Shown one piece after another: positions 33,013 to 44,460 of a stretch of 64,000 nt of DNA. Source of the stretch: Stromatinia cepivora. Taxonomy: Eukaryota > Ascomycota > Leotiomycetes > Helotiales > Sclerotiniaceae. The stretch spans positions 1,116,001-1,180,000 of the forward strand of contig RCTD01000015.1 in the NCBI GenBank assembly GCA_014898415.1, in the 5' to 3' direction. The notes under the pieces are model-generated. The model saw only the letters and a program-made list of their open reading frames with translations. It did not search any database and was not told the origin of the DNA. The position numbers and the translations under genes were made by a program. The first letter of the stretch is position 1; each line of letters starts with the position of its first letter.

Positions 33013-34310
33013 ACTGCCCTTGGAACGAAACAGATATCAAGTTTTCCAGCACTCGTATGCTCATTCAATTGATCGTTCATATCTTCGTTCGGCCCAAAAC
33101 TTATGTCACATCTCATCACAAGCATGGCGATCACACTGCGCAGCTGCATGAGGGATAGCTGCTTTCCGATACAGCTGTGGCGTCCTATTTTTGGCTCGGG
33201 ATTAGTTTTGGTGTTTTGGAGAAAGGCGTCATTGATATCCGGCTTACCAATCGAAAATGGTGAGAATCCGGATTTATCCCTCACCAGTTCGTGTATTTTG
33301 TGCTTAATTCTTACAATTATTCAGTGAGAACAAATTACTTACATCTTCCAAGGACATATCGTGGAGCGCACATGGCGACGTTTCCTGTATATAAGTATAT
33401 AAGTACCGTCTATGGTTACTCCTTCCGATGGAGTGTCTCTGAGGCCACCTGTTGGTAGGGCCGGATGTAGACGCAAGGTTTCGTTGATGATAGCATTGAG
33501 GTGTGCTAGGTTATGCAGCGCGGCTATATCGAAGATCGATTCGAGCACCTCGAACTCGAGCTGAAGCTTAATATTTGATCTGGATCGAGGCAGGGGTGAT
33601 AGAATATATATGTTAGAGTGAATGCCACAGTGTCACTTCGATTCTGCGTTAGAAGGGATAATGATATAATGATAGAAGTTTGGATGAGGAGGATAATCAC
33701 CTGCCAGCAATGACCGCCGCGAAGGCATCTCCTGATACCCCATTCGTATCGTTGGCAAGGTCGTTACCCTTCTGGGAGTCATCAACAAGCCAGGAAATTA
33801 TCTGATTGATGTGTTGATATTATCATATTATAGGTTCCTTCTGATCTGTGACGGGGTATCTCACATCTCGTGTACTTCCCGCTGAAGCTCCGGCCTGAAA
33901 GTATAGCAAGCCGGCATAAGTAATGGCGTGGAATCAATTTTATGCCGCATACCTTCAGTCTTTCATTAGCCTGCTGCCGTAACCATTTAAGAAATTGCTT
34001 CCAAGATACAGCGATATCATGTAACCTATATACTATTCTAACCAGCCATGGCACTAGCGAAAAAGGATCCAGGAACTTCATTCCATTGTGCAATTAATTC
34101 ACCGCAAAGTTATTTTTGTCATCCGTAAGCACACTGTATGATTTTCCAAAGGCAAGTCTACCCATGACATCAAAGCTGTACAGATAGAACGACCTTGATA
34201 TATTGCCAGGAGTGCCTTTTGTCGACGCGATCTTAGCCAACGAGCGAGTATATTGGATCAGAAGGTTTTCATAATCTCGCAGAGCGATATTCGGTTGAAA
34301 GTTTTCTAAG
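33006..34310 (-). pseudogene. Cytochrome P450 remnant
   Basis: The minus strand reads a P450 from about 34310 to the stop at 33006. Seen in order: RDYENLLIQYTRSLAKIAS, LYSFDVMGRLAFGKSY, MKFLDPFSLVPWLVRI, the I-helix region GDAFAAVIAG joined by an intron to SDTVAFTLTYIFY, the K-helix NETLRLHP, and the heme loop PFSIG joined by an intron to RHSCIGKQL. Lesions: TAA at the NFAVN/LHNGMKF join (about 34096) where the frame otherwise continues; a one-base loss near 33570 after LDPDQIL; a frame break after TIDGTYI near 33400, at a local TTATATAC duplication; and loss of the usual PERW segment between YVLGR and RDKSGF. The N-terminal membrane anchor and early helices are not recognisable. Heme Cys and ETLR are intact, so decay appears recent. 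Confidence 0.78.
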
Positions 34311-34797
34311 ATTTACAAGCCATATGATATGAAAGTATAATTAGCATCTTCATTCCGAACCTCATTTCCTGAAGGATTTTTCCATCCCAGCTTCGGGGTG
34401 GGTAGTGTTGGTATGATGTTGTCATGGCTCAAGGTTACAGGTACTACGCCTTTATCACTGGAATGCCATATAATTACTATGGATGCACAACCGCGCGGCA
34501 TTTGATGGAGAACTTATCACACCAAAATACAGCCCACTACATTTGTAAATTTATGTCAAGAGTTATTTCATCCTGGTCATTTAGTGTGGAGTCGGACGAA
34601 GAATGTGATAATCAATTGGGCAACTGACATGATAAGTTCGGTCGATTAGCCGCTCCTTGCAAACAAAATCTACGTGTACAGTGGGGGAATCACTAAAGAT
34701 GCTCAGAATTATCAGTCCAGAAGTCATTACTCCTTGAATATTTTCGCACTTTTAGTAAACACTCCAAGTCGAAAAATATTAATTTGGCTTTGCGAAA
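34311..34797. promoter_or_regulatory. Spacer between the P450 remnant and the FAD monooxygenase
   Basis: Head-to-head spacer. The missing P450 5' end should lie here, but the minus-strand frame at 34313-34501 does not match P450 sequence. Confidence 0.4.
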
Positions 34798-36183
34798 ATG
34801 ACCGACAACCCTCTGAACGTTGTGATTGTAAGGAAAACGTACTGGACCTGCTATTCAAATTCTAACCATTATAATTCAAAAAGGTGGGTGGCTCCCTCAC
34901 TGCTCTTTTCCACGGAATTGTCCTTCGGCGGCTCGGACATCATGTTCGAATTCTCGAACGCAACCCCCCGTCCCAGCAAATGAGTCTTGGGGCCGGTATA
35001 GCTGCCATGGAACATGTTCAATCATTCATGAGAAAATATGACGAGACCAAGACACCTTACTCGGTAACGAGTCCGGATGTCCAATACCTTGATCAAGCTG
35101 TGAAAATCAAAAGCACGTGGAATTTCTCCATTGCAACCACCAGCTGGAAGATACTATACTATGTCATGAGAGCCAATTTCGATGGTTTGGCAAGCGATAT
35201 CTGTGCTCAACCATACCAGCTAGCAGAGCAGCGAGGCTCGGCCACTTACGAGCATGGGAAGGAAGTAACTGAAGTCGAATACAAAGATGGCCTCGTGACG
35301 GTTAAATACCGTGATACAGGAACCGACTCACATGCGACAGTCCATGCCGATCTTGTTATTGCAGCTGATGGAGCTTCTTCCAAAGTACGCCAAACTTTGC
35401 AGCCAAATCTACAGCACAAGTATGCTGGGTATGTAGCCTGGAGAGGGATAGCGCCCGAGAGTGAAATTTCCGAGAAAACCAAAGCAACTTTTGCGTGCAA
35501 GGCAACTTTTTTTGTATACAAAGGCGGCTACATTGCTCTGTGCGTGGCTCAGCTAAATGTCCATATCTATAATCTAACCGTGGCCTAGTTATACCATCCC
35601 AGGAGAAGATGGTAATCTTTCCCCCGGCCATCGACAACTCAATTGGGTCTGGTATAATGCATGCCCTGAAAACTCGCAGGAGTATTTTGACGTGATGACG
35701 GATGTCGATGGGCATCGACACCGGACTACTTTGCCAATTGGCAAAGTAAACCCCCAAAACTGGGATAAGCAGAAAGCTCTCGCCCTCAAGATTCTTCCCG
35801 AACCCTTTGCCGAAATGGTTCAAAAGACCAGCAAACCATTCATCTCTGCTATCAACGACCGCGAGATTGCCAAACCTTCTCTCTTTGATGGAAAATTACT
35901 TTTCGTGGGCGATTCGCTGGCGACTTTTCGTCCGCATGTGGCTTCAAGCACGAATCAGGCTGCGCTGGATGCACAACTACTAGAACAACTCTTGAAGGGT
36001 GAGATTACAGCAGCAGAATGGGAGGCCAAAGTTCTCGCTTTTGCCAATTTCACGGCGGTGCGGAGCGAACTTTGGGGTGCATATTACATGTCTGGGGTCC
36101 CAACGCTGATTTTCGTGACAACCTTCTTCCGATACTGGAAGACAGTGGCAGTACAAGCTCTTTGGAGGCGTCTTTACGGTTAA
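34798..36183 (+). CDS. FAD-dependent aromatic-type monooxygenase
   Basis: Three exons, 34798-34827, 34884-35539 and 35589-36183, coding 426 residues. A 10-codon first exon (MTDNPLNVVI) joins VGGSLTALFHGIVL to make the FAD dinucleotide-binding fold, with a GGSLTA variant of GxGxxG, ending in LER at the second strand. ADLVIAADGASSKVRQ is the middle DG motif; LLFVGDSLATFRPHVASSTN is the GD motif that binds the FAD ribityl chain. Length and order fit group A flavoprotein monooxygenases; the WVWYN and RPH wording is closest to 2,6-dihydroxypyridine 3-hydroxylase-like fungal proteins (from memory). Substrate unknown. It faces the P450 remnant. Confidence 0.85.
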
Positions 36184-38057
36184 ATACTTACTCGCTCGGG
36201 TTTTGGGGGGTGGGAGTGGGGGTTGATTTTGTTAGTTGATAATTCTCGCGTCTCAGTATGCTGAGTGCCTCGTGTATAGAATCTGACCAATATAACATTT
36301 TCTACTTATTGAATTACAATATCTTAATTTGAAAATATAGATTTTTGAATATCGAAAATAGAAGTCTTTCTTGGAGTCCTATACAATGAGGTCGGCGGGG
36401 CAAACACTAGCTGCGTGGTTCGAAATTTGATAAACGCACTTGGATTCTTGGTGCTATGGTTCAGCATCAATGGGGTGAAATGGTTCGTTGTTATTGGGAG
36501 TGTGGTGTTTACCACGGTGCATATGTACCCAGGACATGTATGAGCAGATTGGGGATCAAGCACATGAAAAAAAAACAGATCCTCTCAGTTCCTTTTGTGA
36601 ATGGAGAATCGCCGGCGCGATTGACGAATTCTGATCATTTTTCTGTGCTAGTTTTTAATTTAAATCTTGAGTATCTATGGATACTTCGCTCCTATTATAT
36701 TTTGATACCGTGGTAATCAACAGATAGCAATCAAGAGAGAGGGGTTAATGATGACAGTGATTTTCTCGATTTGGAATATTTGGATTGTCATGCTACCTGG
36801 TACTCATATATTTGTTGCCATTATACCAGAGGCTTGGATTCAAAATATCCGTGTAAATTAGTAGCAAAGGTACAGTACCCCTCCACTTATATTACTCGAT
36901 CTCCAATTTTCCACCAAAAACAGCCAAAATACATAATTTTCACTTGAATATTTTGATATAATAGAAAATTCAATAATTAAACTCCTTTATAATTTTGATT
37001 ATTTATATATAAAAGATTATATATAATAAATTTCAAAACTCCAAAAAATTTATTTATTAAATAATAATAATTTTAAATTGAAACTTTTATTTTTCTTGAT
37101 TTTTCCTATAAAAATCCGATTAAATTTACTTTATTAATTTTCTATCTTAATTATATAATCTAGAAAAATCGTAAAAATAAATTTCAAATTTTTGATTATT
37201 AGTTTAGATCGAAATATCTGAAATTATGAATTTGAAAGATCTTTTTATTATTATTATAAATATAATTATTTATTAAAGTTAATGAATTTTGGTGTAATAA
37301 CTCCACTCAGCAAATAGCTGTGGTCTAGTACTGTAAGATCCTTTTCATATCATCAGAATTGCTTTTCGAGATTAGCCCTTGCTTCGAGGGGCCCATCAGC
37401 TGCGGGCGTGGGGTGTTGATAGGGACATTTCCGTTCTAAGGCTGTAAGCAAGGGAGCTTTTGAGGATTTGGCATGAAATTGAACACTTATCATTGATCAA
37501 CTTTACACCTCGAAATCTCAACATAGTGAGTAACTGCATCAGAAGCAACCACACAACGAAAAAAATACAACGCAACGATGCCGAACCGATCTTCCGGGAA
37601 ACAAAACTGATTGATTTTGGTATCTTTTACGCAAAATTTATCCTACACCTCATGAAATCCAAAAAATTAACATGGGGGAAATGACGCTATCAATGGGAAT
37701 ACGATATAATAACAATACACCCATCAAGGAAGATAGCGGAAATCTATCTAATTGAGGAAAATGGGAGTACAAGCACGGACTCAACAATCGTCTGCTGTTG
37801 GGGTTCCTGATAAATTATAATGCATCAAAATTATAATGCATCATGCACGGAGGAATGATACCCCGCGTGGTAATGCTTCGGAATGCAACATTCCACAAGA
37901 AAGGAGATACTCCGTTAATACCCAAGTCTGCGGGATGAATAATCACCGAACGACACAGTAATGCTCCGACTCCGTCCTCAAAACATACTCAAGTAGGTTG
38001 TGATATCTCTTGTGAAAACATAATGCTATGGGATAGATGACCTTTTATATCAGTCAT
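36184..38057. other. Intergenic spacer containing a MITE
   Basis: Apart from the element at 36871-37335, no gene was supported. Frames at 36456-36716 and 37460-37684 have no family features. Confidence 0.5.
36871..37335. mobile_element. Candidate TA-flanked MITE, AT-rich
   Basis: Begins TACAGTACCC and ends TAGTACTGTA, so the outer 8 bp are perfect inverted repeats including a TA at each end; inverted similarity inward is weak. The interior is strongly AT-rich with no coding frame. A degenerate Tc1/mariner-type derivative is the best reading. Confidence 0.5.
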
Positions 38058-39748
38058 CTATTTCTTTGGTTGAGTTTTGTGTTTGATCATTACCATTGAA
38101 TATCTGATACGAAAAATTTCGTTAGTAAAACTATTTGACGTTTGACATAAACTAACACAAGAGAATCCGTGATTGAAACTTCGTTACGGGTTCGGGGGAG
38201 ACGGCCTTTAGGGAACAGGCTTTAAAATAGTTCGAAACCAAGGAATGGGGTACTGGGCACTTTGCCAAGCTGTCCGGCTGGGGACCCCGAAATAGTCGAC
38301 CTGGAGTTGGTTGGAGGGAAAACAAAAAAAAGGGGGAAGAACTTACGCAACGATCCCAGCAATTGCGATAAAAACTCCAATTACTGATTTATCACCAACG
38401 GCGCGCCCAGAAGTCATCCATCCGAGAGCAACGATTGAACATGTTTTCACATGTCCAACGACAGTACTGGAAACGGGACCAGTTTGAGCAATGATGAAAA
38501 ACTGGGACATGTTTATTATGCTTGCGAATAATCCAGACTGGAAAACAAGATTAGCTGACGTGACAAATGCATATACGAGTTCAACACGAGATAACATACC
38601 ATGAAAATCATAACCCAACGGTTTACAGGCACCTCGCTCCAAACGGGAAAGGTATCTACAAATGGAATAACGTACAGCAACATGAAGGCTGCTAATGGTG
38701 CTTGGCTAAACAACAATTGCATACTGTTGACCTGCAATTTCTTGTGGTAACTGGCGATCCATACTGTGTAGAGAGAACTGGCGAAGATACCGGTGAATGC
38801 GAAAATTACTCCCAACGTACTTGTGGTTTTGATACTCGCATCAGCTGTGGGTAGCGAATCGTAATAGGAAACCATGCCCACACCAATACAAGCTGGCATT
38901 AAAGCATATATCGCATTTCTAGGTAATGTTGACCGGTATAAAACGAAGTTCATAAGTGCGACGGTTGGTGTAAGTAGAATTCGAGCTACTTGATAGAAAG
39001 TAACTGTGGAAAAGGCAAGAGATAGATTCGGTAATATGACATTCAATGCCATAGAAATAGCAAGTGGAAAGATGTCCTTGACTGCAATTCTTTTCGGTGT
39101 GAACATCGCAAACCGTGGTCGCGAGAGTGTATAGAGAGTTAGCCATGTCACGGTGAAATGAAACGCGGCGAATGTGAGTTGTGCGAGTTTTAAAGAAGGA
39201 TCTGAAAAGATTGCCTTGTTGGTAAAGACCTGAGAATTTGTTAGAATGTTGTAAAGAAAGTATCGATAGTCCGGATTAGTAGATTAGATATGAGCCTTCA
39301 AATGCTTGAAACCAATTCAATTTTCCAGATAAATTCAGTTATTTCAAACAATTTGACTATCCCAATTTTATTCAAGAATCAAAAGCCTGTGATTGTCGGA
39401 CGGCAATCCGGACTATCGAAACCATGTTGATGATTGGAGGTGGGATGGGTTTTGAGATTTTGAAAAACTCACAATGCCAATTGTCGCCAATGTATTTACC
39501 ACCATCCAAATTATTGATGATCTGACGGAACTTTCCGGAGCCTTTGGTTTCTCTTCTGGTGGTGGAGCAAGTAATTCTGCTCGTTCAATATCTTCTTCCA
39601 TATCTTCCAACTCCTCTGGCGTCTTTAATTTGTAGTCTCCATCTTGTGAACCCATTAAAGCACGCTTTTCGGTTTTGTCGTCGAATCTCTCGGCTTCTGT
39701 CGATGCAGAGCTGATAGACGCCGAACGATCTATTGATCTTTCCGCCAT
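38058..39748 (-). CDS. TPT/SLC35-type sugar-phosphate or nucleotide-sugar transporter
   Basis: Four exons on the minus strand: 39748-39473, 39229-38600, 38537-38347, 38103-38058, coding 380 residues. The N terminus is acidic and cytosolic (EELEDMEEDIERAELL). Multi-span transporter motifs follow: VNTLATIGIVFTNKAIF, LTFAAFHFTVTWL, ISMALNVILPNLSLAF, TFYQVARILLTPTVAL and VVGHVKTCSIVALGW. The last two are hallmarks of the triose-phosphate transporter branch of the drug/metabolite superfamily, closest to SLC35E3-like proteins. A 46-bp last exon, reached over a 243-bp intron, adds AYSMVMIKHKTQPKK, a typical lysine-rich tail with a possible KxKxx-like retrieval signal (HKTQPKK, inference). Without it the protein would end abruptly at GIVA. 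Substrate cannot be told from sequence. Confidence 0.83.
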
Positions 39749-41775
39749 GGTGTGTATTGTGGTATATTGGAATATTTGTAGAGAGTTGTTTGAGTACAAT
39801 TGGATTGGATGGAGAAGAAATGGTTACTTATTAGAGTAGTATGTAGGAAGGTATTCAGAAAGTATCTATGTTTATGATGACATACATTCCTAAATGAAAT
39901 TCTATCAATGGAATCACTGGGGAACCTAGCATGCATTGCACCGCAAACAACCCAACAAGTTATAAGCAAACGATATCGATTACGCGGTCTCACAATTGGA
40001 GGGGCTCTTTTCAGATTCTTCATGCCACAACTCAATATTTATACCCTCTTTTAAATAGAATCTTACACACCCGGAAAAGGAAAATCTAAAACCGAACTGT
40101 AGTTTATTTTCTTATTCGGTTTATGATAACCTCTGTAAGGCAGGAATTACTCTAGAATGCCCCTGTCCGTACTGATGATGTGTGGCATGTTTTAGGATTA
40201 GGGCCTCCTTTGGAATTAGGGCCCTCCCAACCTCCGTTGAGTCCTCAATGCTTGCTGTAACGATCAAAAGCTTATATGTCCCCAATACAGTGAGTGGATA
40301 CTTTTGGAGATATATACGCGTTCAGGAAAGAGTACTTAGTAGATGATTTACTAGAGCTAATGGAGAAGAAGAAACGAAGAAATCATCTTATCTCAAGATA
40401 TATATAATAAAGTATCTAAAGTATGACAGATCATATATACAAGTATTCTCCTTCTTTCTTTTAATAGTGGCTGAGATCTTGAATCACAACTCTCAAAGAT
40501 CTTGATTGGAGCCCTGAAGTTCCCTGAAATTAGAATATCTTGGAACAGCATTATAGCCTGTAACGGACAAATCCCTAGGTTAGTTAGGTTCAACTTAGTA
40601 ACTCGACTTCTCTATGGATAAGCTTTTATTAGATTATTATCTGATATATTGAAACGCATAAAGCTACCGTCTAAATTCGCCAACAAGAACTTATATTAAA
40701 TTCTTTCAAGAGGAATATTGATAATGGATTAAGGTTCGGAATTTGCAAACTCTAATAAAAATTTATAAGTAATCTGAGATTCCAAGAATTTAATAGGTCA
40801 ATTGATGTCGGAATTTTAGATATTCTAATATGAAATTGAAAAAACATCGGAATTTAAAGATTCCGAACCTTAACCCATTATCGATATCCTTTTGAAAGAG
40901 CTTAGTGTAAGTTTTTGTTGGCGAATTTAAACGGTATTTATTGGATTGGATAATTAAAGATGTTGTGTATTCGTCTCCTGTATTCCGAGTAATCAGTTAT
41001 ATAGTATGGGAGCACAAAAGTCAAACAACGAGAAAATTGAAGTACTTTAATATCAATATTTCTAATTCTATTTCCCCTCTTTTTTTTATCAATTTCCCCA
41101 CGATGTATTTCCATATAGAAAAAATAGGTTTTATTTCGTATATACTCCACTTTATCAACGGAATAACATCTCAGATTCTCAACACTAAAGCATCGGAGCT
41201 ACTAGGGTGAACACATCCTGATCCATGCACTAATTGCTCAAACACCAATTCAACCCACATTCATTCTAACCTTTTTTTAACCTCAGTAAGGCAAGGAAAT
41301 CAGACATGGGCTTATTAAATTCGTTTCTATTTCCGTTTTCATTCATATAATAAATCAGATCGCATCCATGGCAATGAGGATAATCCAAAAAAACGTCTCT
41401 ATCTTCATCTCCCTTTACGCCAATCTCATCTCTCCCTGCAGATGCCGCCATTCACTAATCTCAACTCACTCTCACTCGCAAAAGTATAGCCTTCTTTAGG
41501 ATTGGATCTGCTTCGACTTGACCCGGAATCTACCTTCCGCATATTTGTCGCACTCTTGCTTTTGAAAGAGTATTCACATCTCCCTGCGTTTGCCAATGCG
41601 TCTGGTTTTTCAAACATTCCTTGGCTTTTCTCTTTGCAGCCTCCTGTAATAAAACTCCTCGATACCCTCCCTCCTTGCGCATTCTTACGACCGGCGAATA
41701 TCTCCTTGTCTTTCGTACATTCAATCTTTCCCAATCTATCATCATTTCACTCGCGCAAATCGTCTTTCAAATACA
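39749..41775. promoter_or_regulatory. Divergent spacer between transporter and dehydratase, with a foldback element
   Basis: Two divergent starts flank this 2-kb spacer. Apart from the foldback MITE, frames at 41426-41798 lack family features and probably lie in the dehydratase 5' UTR. Confidence 0.45.
40665..40935. mobile_element. Foldback MITE with about 80-bp inverted repeats
   Basis: The left end TACCGTCTAAATTCGCCAAC is mirrored by the right end, whose complement reads TACCGTTTAAATTCGCCAAC. The similarity runs about 80 bp inward to AAGGTTCGGAAT. TA occurs at each end. Of 271 bp, more than half is stem; the core carries no coding frame. Confidence 0.85.
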
Positions 41776-43241
41776 ATGGCTTCAAACGGTACAAATAGGG
41801 TCCTTCCAAGTAATGTCCCTCTGCCACTTAGTTGGGAACATTTACTAATTCGTCTTGTTTACAGCTCCCTCTTCCACTGATGGAGAGCAAAACAAATTCT
41901 TCGAAGATTACGGCGTTTGGAAGGAAGCTCCTATACTTACAGGAAGCACGAAATTCAAGCCATTACCAGATGTTAAGAATATCATGATTACAGGAGGGGC
42001 CGGGTTCATGTAAGGACACACTTCTTTGTGCAGCAGGGAAGGGGATTCTGACCTTTATTAGTGCATGTTGGCTGGTACGACATTTGACTTTGACATACCC
42101 CGATGCATATAACATTGTGTCTTTCGACAAATTGGATTACTGCTCTTCATTGAATAATACCCGAGCACTCAACGACAAGCGCAATTTTTCCTTCTACCAT
42201 GGTGACATTACAAACCCATCGGAAGTTGTGGACTGCCTTGAACGACACAACATTGATACAATCTTCCATTTCGCAGCACAATCTCACGTTGATTTGAGTT
42301 TTGGCAATTCTTATGCCTTTACCCATACAAACGTTTACGGTACCCACGTTTTGCTTGAGAGTGCCAAAAAGTTTGGGATCAAGAAGTTCATTCATATCTC
42401 TACCGATGAAGTTTACGGAGAGGTTAAGGATGATGATGATGACCTCTTGGAAACCAGCATTTTGGCACCCACAAATCCTTATGCTGCAAGTAAAGCAGCA
42501 GCAGAGATGTTGGTACATTCTTACCAGAAGAGCTTTAAGCTACCTGTGATTATCGTACGCAGTAACAATGTTTACGGTCCACATCAATATCCCGAGAGTG
42601 AGTACTTTAGTCAAATCCTGAAATCACATGGCTGACAAAATTGAATAGAAATCATTCCCAAATTTAGTTGCTTGCTCCAACGTGGGCAACCAGTCGTTTT
42701 ACATGGAGATGGAACTCCCACCAGAAGATATCTTTTCGCCGGTGATGCAGCCGATGCATTCGATACCATTCTTCATAAAGGCACCATGGGACAGATCTAC
42801 AATGTTGGGTCGTACGATGAGATTTCCAATTTGACATTATGCTCGAAATTGCTCACGTACTTGAACATTCCCCACAGTACCCAGGCTGAGCTCCACAAGT
42901 GGGTCAAGCACACCCAAGACCGACCATTCAACGATCACCGTTATGCAGTCGACGGATCCAAACTTAGACAATTGGGCTGGGATCAAAAGACTAGTTTCGA
43001 GAATGGAATGGCTATTACTGTTGACTGGTATAAGAGATTCGGTGAAAGATGGTGGGGTGATATTACAAAGGTCCTTACACCATTCCCCACAGTTGCTGGA
43101 TCGGAAGTGGTGGGTGATGACCATGCTGTTGAGGAAGTCAAAGAGGAAATGGTGGTTGATGCTAATGATAATATGGTTTTGGGCAAGAAGAGAAAGTTAA
43201 ACGGTGTTTCGAGTGGGATGATTCAAGCTGTGGAAGTTTAG
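41776..43241 (+). CDS. UDP/dTDP-glucose 4,6-dehydratase-like enzyme
   Basis: Four exons: 41776-41809, 41865-42009, 42062-42597, 42649-43241, coding 435 residues. Extended SDR fold: MITGGAGFIA (Gly-rich NAD site, split by intron 2), FDKLDYCSSL, HGDIT, FHFAAQSHVD, the catalytic STDEVYGE with YAASK as the Tyr-Lys pair, RSNNVYGP, then RRYLFAGDAADAFD and the C-terminal YNVGS and HTQDRPFNDHRYAVD segments typical of RmlB/RHM dehydratases. It should convert an NDP-glucose to NDP-4-keto-6-deoxyglucose; in fungi the likely substrate is UDP-glucose, leading towards UDP-rhamnose with a separate reductase (family knowledge). The C-terminal extension ends with a basic KKRKLNG patch. Confidence 0.9.
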
Positions 43242-43542
43242 ATTATACATGCTTGGCTTGGTCTGGACTCCGCATTGTATTCATTGCATTTCAGCTTCAT
43301 GTTTTTGGTGGCGTAGAAAAAGGAATATGGGTTGATCGATTGGTGATTGGTGATTGGGTTATTTTTGTGGATTGGTTATTGGACACAGTATTAGAGCGTG
43401 CTTTTTTTCATTTATATTCCCCATAGGTAGACATAGTTTGGTTGGTAGTATATGAGTAGATGATATTGATGTTGAATGTTGATGTTGATGGTTTCATGTG
43501 GAGAATTATTTATGGATATTGGTTTACGGTTGGAATTGGATT

Positions 43543-43586
43543 GATAGGATAGGGATAGGATAGGATAGGATAGGATAGGATAGGGA
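43543..43586. repeat. AGGAT/GATAG pentanucleotide microsatellite
   Basis: About eight units of GGATA with two GGGATA variants. Confidence 0.8.
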
Positions 43587-44040
43587 TGTATCGGATTGGA
43601 TCTGATCGGATCTGATCACAAATATAAAATATCATTTTTAAAATAATTTTCTGTTCTGTATGCAATATTTCGGTCGGTATTACCGTATTAGGAATTTGTG
43701 AAGAAAAAGAAAAAAAAGTTGTTTTTGGGCTTTTGTGGTTGTGGTTGGTTTGGTTTTTGATGTGAGAATATGTGAGATATGCGAATATAAGTGCCGGTTG
43801 CCGGTATGGGATGGAATGGTGGAGGGGTAACACTGTGACATCGTGACATCGTGGCAGTTGGGAATTTTGGGGATGCATTGGGCGGCTGAGCTGGAATGCT
43901 GGAAGGCTGGGATGCAAGGCAAGGCAACGCAACGCAACGGCTGACTAGAATGCGGGAAGGCTAGGTGGGTGGGTGGTAGCTGGAATATTGGGTGGGTAGG
44001 TAGGTAGGTATTAAATAGCTGGAATACTAGGTAGGGATTT

Positions 44041-44460
44041 ATGGGTGGATAATGAGGATTTTTTTATATATATTAGAGTAGGTATTTAGATAGATAGATA
44101 GATAGGTAAGGTAGGTAAGGTAGGTAAGGTAGGTAGGGTAGGTAGGTGGTTATTGTAGGTAAGGTTATTGTGAGATTGGGTACTATTCTAGTTTGAATGG
44201 GTATGTAGTTAGTATTGTAGATGGGATGGGGGAAGTTGAGGGTTGGGATTTTGGGGGTTTGGGGATTTGGGGTTGGATGAGGTGTTTGGATTGGATTGGA
44301 TTGGATTGGATTGGTAGTTGGTGGTTGGTGGTTGGGTGGGTTTATTTTGTTTTTTTGTATGATTTTTGTGGTAAGTGGTAAGTAGGTAGTAAAGGCAGAG
44401 TTGGGTTGATATTTGATAGGCAGGTATTTGATTTTGTTTGGTTTGATTGAGGTATAGAAA
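44041..44460. repeat. C-depleted G/T/A tract with GATA, GGTAA and GGATT repeats
   Basis: Only four C residues occur on the plus strand in these 420 bases. It includes TAGA and GGTAAGGTA arrays (44088-44150), G runs in the GGGTTTGGGG style (44251-44275) and GGATT repeats (44286-44313). Confidence 0.85.

Noticed and set aside
33339..33420. A 22-bp GTACTT...ACAG segment as an intron that would repair the P450 frame
   Set aside because: Too short for a fungal intron; a local TTATATAC duplication explains it better.
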